Part shown: positions 1 to 7,272 of the stretch, piece by piece
How positions within the stretch are numbered: the stretch's first letter is position 1
Layout: every line of letters begins with the position of its first letter
Assembly: GCA_937888775.1 (NCBI GenBank)
Contig: CALAQT010000091.1
Location: 1 to 37,219, forward strand
Length of the DNA stretch: 37,219 nucleotides
Origin: an uncultured Actinomycetes bacterium
GTDB taxonomy: Bacteria; Actinomycetota; Thermoleophilia; Solirubrobacterales; Solirubrobacteraceae
Reading direction: 5' to 3'
Notes under the pieces: generated by a model
Databases searched by the model: none
What the model was told of the DNA's origin: nothing
Seen by the model: only the letters and a program-made list of their open reading frames with translations
Translations under genes and position numbers: made by a program

Positions 1-1383
1 CCGCGGGCGGTTGGCGGCCGCGCGGGCGGCGGCGGCCGCCTGCAGCCGCGGCACGAACACGAGCACGTAAGCGGTGGAGAGCGCAAGCAGCACCGCGATC
101 ACGGCGATGGGAGCCGCCGAGAAGTGGCTGGCGTTCTTCGGGTCGGAGAATCCGGTCGCCAGGAACAGCCCGCTGAAGAGCACGACACCGAGGACGGCCA
201 GGGGGCGGCCGGCCACGAGACGGAAGGGGCGCTCGCGGGTCTCACGTCGGCGCAGGATCAGCAGGCTCAGGGAGCCGAGGGCGTAGATGCCAGCCTCGAT
301 GGAGGCGCCGACGGCGACGAGCAGCAGCCACTGCCCGGTGGCGAACACGACGGCGGCCACGACCGCGGAGACGCCGGCGAGCGTCGTCACGGCCAGCCAG
401 GGCACGGCCTTGAGGTTCAGCTTGGCGAACTGCCGCGGCAGGTTCCCCTCGCGGGCGGCGGCATAGATGAAGCGCGAGGCCACGAGGAACCCGCCGTTGA
501 AGGTGTTCAGCGCGGTGAGCACCGTCAGCGCGAGCATCCACAGCTCGCCGACGGTGCCCAGCGCTGCGCGACCCATGAGCAGCTGGGGGTAGGTGCTGTG
601 ATGGAGCAGGGAGAACGGCACGAGATGGGTCAGGGCGAGGACGAACAGGGTGCAGGCCAGCCAGATCAGGAGGGGGGCGATGAACAGCGCGCGGGTGATC
701 ACGCGCGGTGTCCGCGCCTCCTCGGCGGTCGTCGTCACCCACTCGAAGGCTGCGTACAGGAACAGCGCGAACGCGAGCGCCTGGACCCCTGAGAAGGCGC
801 CTTTGCCGAACAGGTCGAAGGGCTGATGGAAGGCACCGCCCACGTGGAACAGGGCGATGATCGACAGCACGGCGGTCCCGGCGAGCACCGTGTAGGTCAC
901 GATCGTCTGCACCCACCCGGCGAGGCTCACCCCGCGCAGGTTGGCGGTCCACGCCAGGCCCAGCAGGACCGCGATCCAGACGTAGGCGAGGGCTGCGGGC
1001 TCGTGCAGCACGTGCCGGACGGCCGAGCCGATGAGGAAGGCGTCGGCCGCGATCACGAGCACGACGGTGGTCATGTAGGTGAACGTCAGCGACAGGGCCG
1101 TCCTGTTGCCCACGGCGCGGGTGAGGTAGAGCCGGATGCCGGCGGCGGTCGGGTAGAGCCCGTTCAGCTCGGAGAAGATCGCGGCCACGAGGATCACGAG
1201 CACCCCGCCGATGGCGATCGCCACGGCCGCGGTGGCGCCCGGCGCATAGGCCAGTACGGACACCACCCCGAGATAGTCGATGGCGGCGAAGGCCAGGCCC
1301 GCCGAGGTGGCTGTGGCGGTGGCGGTGCCCACCGAGCGGCGCAGGGCCACGACGGCCGTGCGCCCACCCTCGGCGTGCGCCAT
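1..1383 (-). CDS. APC-family amino acid/amine permease (C-terminus off the window)
   Basis: The minus frame from 1383 stays open to base 1, giving about 461 residues without a stop, so the C-terminus lies outside the window. Successive hydrophobic segments look like the 12-helix amino acid-polyamine-organocation fold. The motif around codons 230-245 (FEWVTTTAEEARTP) matches the conserved loop of APC transporters, in which a Glu-Glu-Ala follows a helix. It would import an amino acid or amine across the cytoplasmic membrane; the substrate cannot be read from sequence. The start ATG overlaps the stop of the SCP2-like gene (TGATG), so the two are translationally coupled and share an operon with the aminotransferase. 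The family is secure, the substrate unknown. Confidence 0.88.
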   Translation of the reverse strand, partial: MAHAEGGRTAVVALRRSVGTATATATSAGLAFAAIDYLGVVSVLAYAPGATAAVAIAIGGVLVILVAAIFSELNGLYPTAAGIRLYLTRAVGNRTALSLTFTYMTTVVLVIAADAFLIGSAVRHVLHEPAALAYVWIAVLLGLAWTANLRGVSLAGWVQTIVTYTVLAGTAVLSIIALFHVGGAFHQPFDLFGKGAFSGVQALAFALFLYAAFEWVTTTAEEARTPRVITRALFIAPLLIWLACTLFVLALTHLVPFSLLHHSTYPQLLMGRAALGTVGELWMLALTVLTALNTFNGGFLVASRFIYAAAREGNLPRQFAKLNLKAVPWLAVTTLAGVSAVVAAVVFATGQWLLLVAVGASIEAGIYALGSLSLLILRRRETRERPFRLVAGRPLAVLGVVLFSGLFLATGFSDPKNASHFSAAPIAVIAVLLALSTAYVLVFVPRLQAAAAARAAANRPR

Positions 1384-1742
1384 CAGACGTCGGGCCAGAT
1401 CACGGAGCTGATGGCGTCCAGGCGCATGACGTCCTCCTGGGACCCCTGTACCGTGATCTCGCCGCGCAGGTACTTCTGCACCGGGTTCAGGTCGCCCCAG
1501 AACATGTCGCAGAACGTCTCCGAGTGCGTCGTCACGATGAGGTCGGGCGTGCCGAGGTGACCCTCGGGGGTCGAGAGGATCTCGCCGCGATCGACCTCCA
1601 TCGAGAAGGTCGTCCCGTTGTCCGAGCAGACGAAGTGCAGCGTCCTCGACCAGTCGCGCTGCATCTTGCGTAGCCGCTCGTTGCCGTTGCAGCTGCTCGT
1701 GTAGTCCGCCAGCGCCTCGGCCAGCTCGTCCCAGTCGGCCAC
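1383..1742 (-). CDS. SCP2-like sterol-binding-fold protein
   Basis: 119 residues with a GTG start, 7 bases after the aminotransferase stop. The central and C-terminal part (FSMEVDRGEI, then GTPDLIVTTHSETFCDMFWG, then NPVQKYLRGEITVQGS) follows the SCP2 pattern: a strand, a DLxVT segment, and a helix carrying the 'G.i.v.G...d..rl..i' ending. SCP2 domains bind lipids or hydrophobic ligands in a tunnel. Here the domain stands alone in a permease/aminotransferase operon, so its actual role is not evident. It overlaps the permease start downstream. The fold is likely; the function is unknown. Confidence 0.75.
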   Translation of the reverse strand: MADWDELAEALADYTSSCNGNERLRKMQRDWSRTLHFVCSDNGTTFSMEVDRGEILSTPEGHLGTPDLIVTTHSETFCDMFWGDLNPVQKYLRGEITVQGSQEDVMRLDAISSVIWPDV

Positions 1743-1749
1743 GACCGCC

Positions 1750-3054
1750 TCAGCTCGCCGCCGCGCGAGCCGGCCTGCGCCTCGGTCGCGTGGGTGCGGA
1801 TTCCTCTGGCCCCGCGCCCGAGAGCAGGTCCTCGATCGCGCTGTCGAGCGCAGCGAGCAGGAGGTCGATTTCCTCCTCCTCGATCACGAGGGCCGGCATC
1901 AGCCGCATAACCGAGGGCTCGTTGCCGCTGTAGATCGCCAGCACGCCGTGCCGGGCGAGGTGGTAGGACATCCGCGGCCCGAGCGAGTCCTCGACGTACT
2001 GGATGCCGGCCATCAGGCCGCGACCGCGTACCTCGGTGATCACATCCGGATGGGCGGCGGCGGTCGCGTGAAGCCCGGCGAAGAGCCGCTCGCCCATGGC
2101 TGCCGCGTGCTCGACCAGCCCTGTGTCCTCGATCACGGCGATCACCTCGAGGGCGATCGCGCACGCGAGGTCCGAGCCGCCGAAGGTGGAGAGGTGGATG
2201 AAGGGGTTGGGGATGAGGAACTCGCGGAGGTCCTCCGTGAACACGGTGGCGGAGATGGGCACGAGCGAGCCGCCGAGCGACTTGGCGGTGGCCATGATGT
2301 CGGGCACCACGTCGTCGTGTTCGCTCGCCCACCAGCGGCCGGTGCGGCCGAGCCCGGTCTGGATCTCGTCGAGGATCAGCAGGGCCCCGGCGCGATCGCA
2401 GGCGGCGCGGACTGCGGCGAGATAGCCCGGCGGCGGCATCACGATGCCGCCCTCGCCCTGGATGGGCTCGAGCAGCACGGCGGCGGTGTGCTCGTCGACG
2501 GCGGCGCTCAGCGCGTCGATGTCGCCGAATGGAACCTGGGCGAACTCGGGCATCAGCGGCTCGAACGGATCCCGGAAGGAGGCGCGCCCGCCGGCGGAGA
2601 GGGCGAACCCGGTATGCCCGTGGTAGCCGTTGACGGTCGAGATGATGCGGGGCCTGCGGGTGGAGCCCCGCGCGAGCTTGATCGCGAAGTCGATGGCCTC
2701 CCCCCCGCCAGTGCCGAACATCGTGCACGAGAGCTCCCCGGGCGTGATCTCCGCGAGCTTGGCCGCCAGTTCGGCCTTGGCCCTGGAGCAGAGCAGGAAG
2801 TTGCCGTTGTCGAGGCTGTCGACGGCGGCGTGGGCCGCGGCCACCACGCGCGGGTTGCGGCGCCCGACGTTGAACGAGCCGGCGGAGGTGAAGCAGTCGA
2901 GGAACCTGCTCCCGTCGGCGTCCCAGACCCAGGGGCCCGACCGTTCGGCCTCGATTATGTCGAGCCCCGCGGCCTTCATGACCCGGACCCTCTGCGGGTT
3001 GACGAACGTTGCGAACTGGTTGAGCGCGTGCTGCTTGGCGGTGCGGTCGCTCAT
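1750..3054 (-). CDS. Class III (PLP-dependent) aminotransferase
   Basis: 434 residues, full length for the family. PLP-fold landmarks are in order: GTGGGEAIDFAIKLAR (about 110-125) for the cofactor-phosphate region, GYHGHTGFALS (about 143-153), LLILDEIQTGLGRTGRWW with the PLP-binding Asp (about 225-243), and the Schiff-base Lys in MATAKSLGGSLVP (about 255-267). The enzyme transfers an amino group from a substrate such as putrescine, another diamine, GABA or a beta-amino acid to a 2-oxoacid. The operon with an APC permease suggests amine catabolism; the specificity is inferred. A ribosome site AAAGGAG lies about 10 bases before the ATG. The C-terminal Arg/Ala-rich tail (about 25 residues) is atypical. 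Confidence 0.9.
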   Translation of the reverse strand: MSDRTAKQHALNQFATFVNPQRVRVMKAAGLDIIEAERSGPWVWDADGSRFLDCFTSAGSFNVGRRNPRVVAAAHAAVDSLDNGNFLLCSRAKAELAAKLAEITPGELSCTMFGTGGGEAIDFAIKLARGSTRRPRIISTVNGYHGHTGFALSAGGRASFRDPFEPLMPEFAQVPFGDIDALSAAVDEHTAAVLLEPIQGEGGIVMPPPGYLAAVRAACDRAGALLILDEIQTGLGRTGRWWASEHDDVVPDIMATAKSLGGSLVPISATVFTEDLREFLIPNPFIHLSTFGGSDLACAIALEVIAVIEDTGLVEHAAAMGERLFAGLHATAAAHPDVITEVRGRGLMAGIQYVEDSLGPRMSYHLARHGVLAIYSGNEPSVMRLMPALVIEEEEIDLLLAALDSAIEDLLSGAGPEESAPTRPRRRPARAAAS

Positions 3055-3146
3055 CGTGTCACTGCTCCTTTCGGGGGCCGGAGCCCGTGATGGAACACGC
3101 CGATCACGGCCGTCAGTCTACGGGCCGGAGAGCGCTCAGGCCCCGC

Positions 3147-4120
3147 TCAGCCGCGGCCGAGAGCAAACAGGAACGCGAGCACCGCCTCCACGGCCCGGCT
3201 GCGGCGATCCTCCCGCCCGACGAGCACCACATTCGAGGGCCGTGCATCGCTGAGCGGGATCGTCACGACCCCGGCGTCGGAGCCGGTGACCACGCCGGCC
3301 ACGGAGGCCGGCGCCGTCGTGATGGCGCTGCGAACCGCAAGTGAGGCGAGCACCTCCTGCCCGTTGGCGGCGCGGTCGACGGTCACGCGGCGGGGCGCCC
3401 CGCCGCGATGGTCGTCGAGGCTCCAGAATCCTGCCCACGCGCGCTCGATCGAGGGATGAAAGCCGATGAATGTCTCGTCGAGCACCTCGGCGACCGTCAG
3501 CTCGCTGCGCGCCGCCAGCGGATGGTCCTTCGCCGCGAGCACCACCCGCGGCTCGCGATAGAGCCACAGCGACCACACTCTCGGATCGGCCGCCGCAGGT
3601 GACAGACCGCAACATCCACCTCGGCGAGCCACGTGTGCGTCGGGCTGAGCGGGAACGACAGCTCCCGCTAGCAGATGTCGATGTCGGGATGCGCCTCTGC
3701 GAACGCCTTCAGGGGGCCCGGGCTATGCAGGCCCGGCGGCGCCACCACGAACCCCCGCTCGACCATGTGCCGCTGACCGCGTGCGAGGAACTGGGCGGTC
3801 GCTGCAGCGTCGGCGGCAGCGGTGACGGCCACACGGGCCTTCGCATAGAACGCCTCGCCGGCTGCCGTCAGCGTGACGCCGCGAGGGTGCCGATCGAGCA
3901 GCTTGACGCCGAGCTGTCCCTCGAGCTGAGCGATCGACTTCGAGCGAGCCGGCTGCGCGATGTGCAGCTTCTCCGCGGCGCGAGTGAACTGGCCCTCCTC
4001 TGCCACCGCCACGAAGTAGCGCATCTGGCCGCGTTTGAGCCCCATCGGAGCCTCGCCGCGCGCAACCCTCTGCGGAGGGGACGGCTCCGTCAGGTCGGGG
4101 GCCACGGGCTCCTCGGACAT
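3147..4120 (-). pseudogene. LysR-family regulator broken by an in-frame stop and a frameshift
   Basis: The N-terminal part, from ATG 4120 (or ATG 4045, [11 protein letters not shown]), holds a typical LysR winged HTH ([20 protein letters not shown], then [20 protein letters not shown]). It runs into the substrate-binding domain and hits TAG at 3668-3670 after HPDIDIC. In the same frame beyond the TAG the sequence still reads RELSFPLSPTHTWLAEVDVA. Near 3600 the homology moves to another frame (ADPRVWSLWLYREPRVVLAA) and continues to the stop at 3147. Two lesions are therefore needed: one nonsense change and one single-base loss (or two-base gain). It lies just upstream of the aminotransferase operon on the same strand and probably once regulated it. 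Two independent sequencing errors are possible but less likely. Confidence 0.8.
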
Positions 4121-4598
4121 CGCCGTGAGTATCCCGCAGACGAAGGTGGCAGCGAAGGGCGCGAGGTGCGTGCGAGTCCCGGGCCGCGCGAGCCAGCAGC
4201 AAGGGCCCTGAAATCTCCGGCTGGAACTGGCTGCGGACGCGGCGCGCGGTGGCCACACCCGCAGCATCTCGGTCGTCATAAGGGGTAACTCGTCGCGGCC
4301 GGCCCGGAGGAGCACAGTCACCCACGCGGTATCGCTCCACAACCCCTTTCGTCCGGTACTGACCGAAAACACCAACTGCGTCGGCTACCAGACCTACGGG
4401 TAGACGAACGTACCCTCGAGCGTGTGGCGCGGCTCCGAATCGATCACCGTGAGCTTCGAATGGCGCAGCGGCGAGCAGGTGCCGTGACCGCGAAAGCAGT
4501 TCAGCTCGCCTATCGGGCGCCATAGCGGCAGTCCATCAAGAGTCCACAACGCGGCGTTCTTGGCGAGAAGGCCGTGCAGATCAGGGCCTTCTTCCAAG
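4121..4598. other. Intergenic stretch between LysR relic and island boundary
   Basis: No convincing gene is seen. A TTG-initiated minus-strand frame at 4394-4597 (about 67 codons, ending TLEGTFVYP) starts one base from the attachment repeat. It could be the tail of a decayed protein, but I recognise no domain. The stretch would be the original chromosomal sequence downstream of tRNA-Glu before the island inserted. Confidence 0.4.
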
Positions 4599-4642
4599 TA
4601 CCGCTACCGGGATTCGAACCCGGGTTTCCGCCATGAGAGGGC
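4599..4642. repeat. Attachment-site repeat (orphan tRNA-Glu 3' half)
   Basis: This copy is identical over 44 bases to 17978-18021. The 5' half of the tRNA is absent: the bases that follow cannot pair to rebuild the anticodon stem or acceptor stem, so this is not a functional tRNA. It marks the distal end of the island. Confidence 0.92.
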
Positions 4643-4803
4643 CTCGGGACGGCCTTAGCCGCTAGTACCCGACGCTACCTTCTACGCCCCGAAACCGCCT
4701 GCAAAAAGGCACTTTCGCGCACCGGCCCGTGGCCCTGTAGGTACCCCTAGCGCCCTCTGTTTACCGTGGTGCCAGGGTCCGCAGGGGGTCCGCCAAGGGG
4801 CAG

Positions 4804-5448
4804 CTATGTCGTACGCCCTTCGTCTTTCCGTTTCTTGAGCGCCGTCTCGACGCTCGCGAGCTTTGCCGGGGCCCAGTACAGGTAGTCGAGGATGGTCTCA
4901 GCGAACTCCTCGATCAGCGGGACGTCGTCCTCCTGTACCTCAGTATCGGCATCGTGTGCGCCCCAGTTCCCCAGAGTCCGAAGCTGCGTTGCCATGCCGG
5001 CGAACACGTCGGGGAGCTTCCCAGCGTCGACCAGTGCCTGAATCTGTAGCTCAAGAGTTCGCCCTTTCGCACCCTGCTCGGCACACACAGCCTCCAGCAT
5101 GCGCCTGATTCCGACCGCGTAGAAGCTCGGATCGATCGCTTTGACGCGATGCGCCGAGTCGAACTGGTTCTGCACCCGGGTCGGCAGCGCGTCCCTAGTC
5201 AGCAGTGTCGGAAAGATGCGTTCGAGCCGAACGTCTTCCTCTGAGTCGAACACCGGATCGACCCAGGTGTACCGATCGAGGGTTGGTCGGTCGCAGTTGG
5301 GGCATCGCGAGAGCAGCCAGTGGTCCTCAATCGTCACCTCACCGTAGCCTTCGTGCACCTCGGTCTCGCTCCGCGCCGTGCTGTCGCCGACCTGGACGAG
5401 AGTGCCTTGAAAGCCGCAGTGGTCGCAGCCCTCGAACATCGCAGCCAC
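4804..5448 (-). CDS. DUF4145-type zinc-ribbon protein, second of a tandem pair
   Basis: 214 residues from GTG 5448 (ATG 5439 is an alternative), only 2 bases after the stop of the related upstream gene. The N-terminus has two metal-type pairs, CDHC (about residues 8-11) and CPNC (about 49-52). The C-terminal half carries the DUF4145 signature: YAVGIRRMLEAVCAEQ, then LRTLGNWGAHD, then a final helix LIEEFAETILDYLYW. DUF4145 occurs alone or fused to restriction and helicase proteins, and its biochemical role is not established. The pair sits at the left end of the island among restriction genes, so a defence or regulatory role is a reasonable guess only. Confidence 0.75.
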   Translation of the reverse strand: MAAMFEGCDHCGFQGTLVQVGDSTARSETEVHEGYGEVTIEDHWLLSRCPNCDRPTLDRYTWVDPVFDSEEDVRLERIFPTLLTRDALPTRVQNQFDSAHRVKAIDPSFYAVGIRRMLEAVCAEQGAKGRTLELQIQALVDAGKLPDVFAGMATQLRTLGNWGAHDADTEVQEDDVPLIEEFAETILDYLYWAPAKLASVETALKKRKDEGRTT

Positions 5449-5450
5449 TT

Positions 5451-6086
5451 CTAGGCCGCCTCGTCCTTCGTCGCCCTAGCTGCGACGGACGCTCTGCCCT
5501 TGGCCGGAAACTCGTAAAGAAGCTTCAATAGCATCGCCGCGAAGTCCACCGCAGCGGCGGCATCCAGCCCGCTGATATCGAAAATCTCATGATTGGCGTC
5601 GTTGCCGATCTGACGAATCTCGTCGACCCACTTCTCAGTGTTCGGCGGTACCAGGTGATGGTCAACGAGAAACGTGACGTAAGCGAGAAATGACTCGCCC
5701 TCCGCAGCACCCTGAAGCACGGCCACGTGCATCAGGATCTTGCGGCAAACCATGACGGCGGCGTGGTTGGCACCCACGCTGACGCAATCACGAGCCTCCT
5801 GATAGAGCTTGGACACCTCATCGGGAACATGCTCAATTTCCTCGCCGTACGCTACGGCGGGCGTGACTTGCCCGGAGTTCTCGATGAGACTCGGGTATCC
5901 ACAGTTGCTGCACGCTCGTAGCTTCTGCCCCGACGGGCCACTGCCGTCTTTCTGGATCCCAGGGTCAACCCCCCACCCTGAGGCTACTCGCCGATTGCAC
6001 CACGCGCACGTGAACTCCACCGAGTCTCGTTCAGCCCATTGGGAACCCGGACGTATGTAGATTTTCGAGACCGAGCGTTGAGGCAT
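5451..6086 (-). CDS. DUF4145-type zinc-ribbon protein, first of a tandem pair
   Basis: 211 residues starting at ATG 6086. It has the same architecture as its downstream neighbour: an N-terminal zinc-ribbon-like pair CAWC (about 27-30) and CSNC (about 59-62), followed by the DUF4145 core with AAVMVCRKILMHVAV, IRQIGNDANHE and a terminal helix ending in LLKLLYEF. Outside those motifs the two proteins are clearly diverged, so they are paralogues or partners rather than a recent duplication. They are separated by 2 bases and must be co-transcribed. Function unknown. The tandem arrangement with two different ribbons suggests a heteromer, which is inference. Confidence 0.75.
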   Translation of the reverse strand: MPQRSVSKIYIRPGSQWAERDSVEFTCAWCNRRVASGWGVDPGIQKDGSGPSGQKLRACSNCGYPSLIENSGQVTPAVAYGEEIEHVPDEVSKLYQEARDCVSVGANHAAVMVCRKILMHVAVLQGAAEGESFLAYVTFLVDHHLVPPNTEKWVDEIRQIGNDANHEIFDISGLDAAAAVDFAAMLLKLLYEFPAKGRASVAARATKDEAA

Positions 6087-6151
6087 CGATGCGACGCTAG
6101 CAAGCGGCGGGACCCTTAAGCATCGTCGCGCCAGTTGCCACGACGCGGTGC

Positions 6152-6181
6152 TTGCCAGATGTCAGGCGGCCGTGCGATAAT
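6152..6181 (+). promoter_or_regulatory. Sigma-70-type promoter in front of small ORF
   Basis: TTGCCA (6152-6157) and GATAAT (6176-6181) are spaced by 18 bases and end 11 bases before the ATG at 6193. Transcription from it would start a few bases before the ATG, giving an almost leaderless mRNA, which is common in actinobacteria. Confidence 0.5.
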
Positions 6182-6192
6182 CGCCTGGTCAA

Positions 6193-6375
6193 ATGAGTCT
6201 CGTCGCCACCATCGTTACGGAATGGGTTGAGCCAGTCGCGACCACAATCTCCATGGTTGTCGGCACGGTAGTGATGCTTCAGACCGCCATAAAAAAAAAT
6301 GCTCGATCCAGGATCCGGACGACATTTGGCCTTCTGGAGCCAAAAAGCAGCCCGTTTTGGCTCGCTGAGCGTTAG
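6193..6375 (+). CDS. Small hypothetical protein with one hydrophobic segment
   Basis: 60 codons. The N-terminal part (MSLVATIVTEWVEPVATTIS, then MVVGTVVML) is hydrophobic enough for one membrane helix, followed by a basic stretch (KKNARSR). No ribosome site is seen, but a promoter-like sequence ends 11 bases upstream, consistent with a leaderless message. A GAGCCAAAA/TTTTGGCTC inverted repeat lies inside its 3' end. It sits alone in the gap between the DUF4145 pair and the XRE gene. A membrane peptide or toxin-like product is conceivable, and it may also be a chance frame. Confidence 0.35.
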   Translation: MSLVATIVTEWVEPVATTISMVVGTVVMLQTAIKKNARSRIRTTFGLLEPKSSPFWLAER

Positions 6376-6510
6376 ACGAGCCGTCTCGCGACGACCGTCG
6401 ACGTCCCTAAGCCGATTCCTTCTAGTGAGGCGCACGCCTAGCTGACGGTCCAGTGTCTACATGGCGAAGGCCCTCGGGCCGACGCTCGTAGGCGCGCGTC
6501 CGGGGTCGAC

Positions 6511-6726
6511 TTAGGACATGCCTGCAAGCAGCTCGTCCGGCCGAAGCTCGAGGGCAGCGAGCAACCTGAGGAGCGTCGTCAAGCGAACCTCCCGCACGCC
6601 GCGCTCGATGCGCGAGACCTGGACGACCGCAAGGCCTGAAGCGTGCGACAGGTCCTCCTGCGTCCATCCGCGCGCCTTACGGGCTGTACGAACGTTCTGG
6701 CCGAAGCGCGCAACTGCGGAATCCAC
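6511..6726 (-). CDS. Small XRE-family HTH regulator
   Basis: 71 residues from GTG 6726; a longer upstream frame has no credible protein. The whole product is a Cro/C1-type HTH: FGQNVRTARKARGWTQEDLS, then VVQVSRIERGVREVRLTTLL, then LLAALELRPDELL. It would bind DNA as a dimer and repress a nearby promoter. It is divergent from the lipoprotein gene at 6788, with only about 60 bases between the starts, so it probably controls that promoter and its own. No Shine-Dalgarno is evident. Alternative roles are controller protein for the restriction-modification genes downstream or maintenance repressor of the island. Confidence 0.8.
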   Translation of the reverse strand: MDSAVARFGQNVRTARKARGWTQEDLSHASGLAVVQVSRIERGVREVRLTTLLRLLAALELRPDELLAGMS

Positions 6727-6787
6727 CCGCCGGATGCTGCGCCAACTAGACCAACATGACCATGACCAACCCGGTAAGTTTCGCGGC

Positions 6788-7096
6788 GTGCCACGGTTCC
6801 GCAAGATCGCCCTGGCAGCCGTCATCTCGCTAGCGGCAGGCCTTTCGTCAGGTTGCGGCAGTGCTACGCCCACCGCAACTACGGCCTCGCACGCCGAAGA
6901 ACGCGAACGCGCCGCCAACCCCGTTGCGCAGGCCGAGGAAACGGCCGCCAAGGAATACATGGACAACCGTATCTCCGAAGCGCAGTACCACGAACACCTC
7001 AAAGCAATCGAAGCTGCTGGCGAAGAAGGCGTGTGCGCCAAGGACGCCAAGCTGTTCCCGAACAGCTGCAATGCCGACGGGACCGTGAAGCACTAG
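6788..7096 (+). CDS. Small putative lipoprotein
   Basis: 102 residues from GTG 6788. The N-terminus is a signal peptide (PRFRKIALAAVISLAAGL) ending in a lipobox-like SSGC, which would lipidate Cys about 21. The mature part is short and charged (SHAEERERAANPVAQAEETA), with two further Cys (VCAKDAKLFPNSC) that could form a disulfide. No domain is recognised. The gene is divergent from the XRE regulator and precedes the methyltransferase. Its location in a mobile island could indicate a surface-exclusion or stress role, but nothing in the sequence proves it. Confidence 0.6.
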   Translation: MPRFRKIALAAVISLAAGLSSGCGSATPTATTASHAEERERAANPVAQAEETAAKEYMDNRISEAQYHEHLKAIEAAGEEGVCAKDAKLFPNSCNADGTVKH

Positions 7097-7272
7097 CTAC
7101 AAGTCGAAGCCCGTCGGGCGGCGCTGGTAGGCGCGCATACAGGTCGCCTTTCGCCATTCGCGTACGCCCACGCACGCCGCTGCTTGCCGTACTGCCAGAG
7201 TCGGGGAAGGTCCCGTGCGCACGGTCGAACGTGTGTTCGTGTGCCGCCGGTTCAGCCGGTACGCTTGCGCGG

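Noticed and set aside
242..952. Minus-strand Arg-rich open frame
   Set aside because: It is out of frame with the permease, which is open through the whole region and shows transporter motifs.
1948..3090. Long plus-strand open frame opposite the aminotransferase
   Set aside because: It is a shadow frame. The minus strand encodes a complete PLP enzyme, and the plus frame is Gly/Arg/Glu-rich with no motifs.
4599..4672. Second tRNA-Glu gene
   Set aside because: Only the 3' half matches. The bases on the other side cannot form the anticodon, D or acceptor stems.
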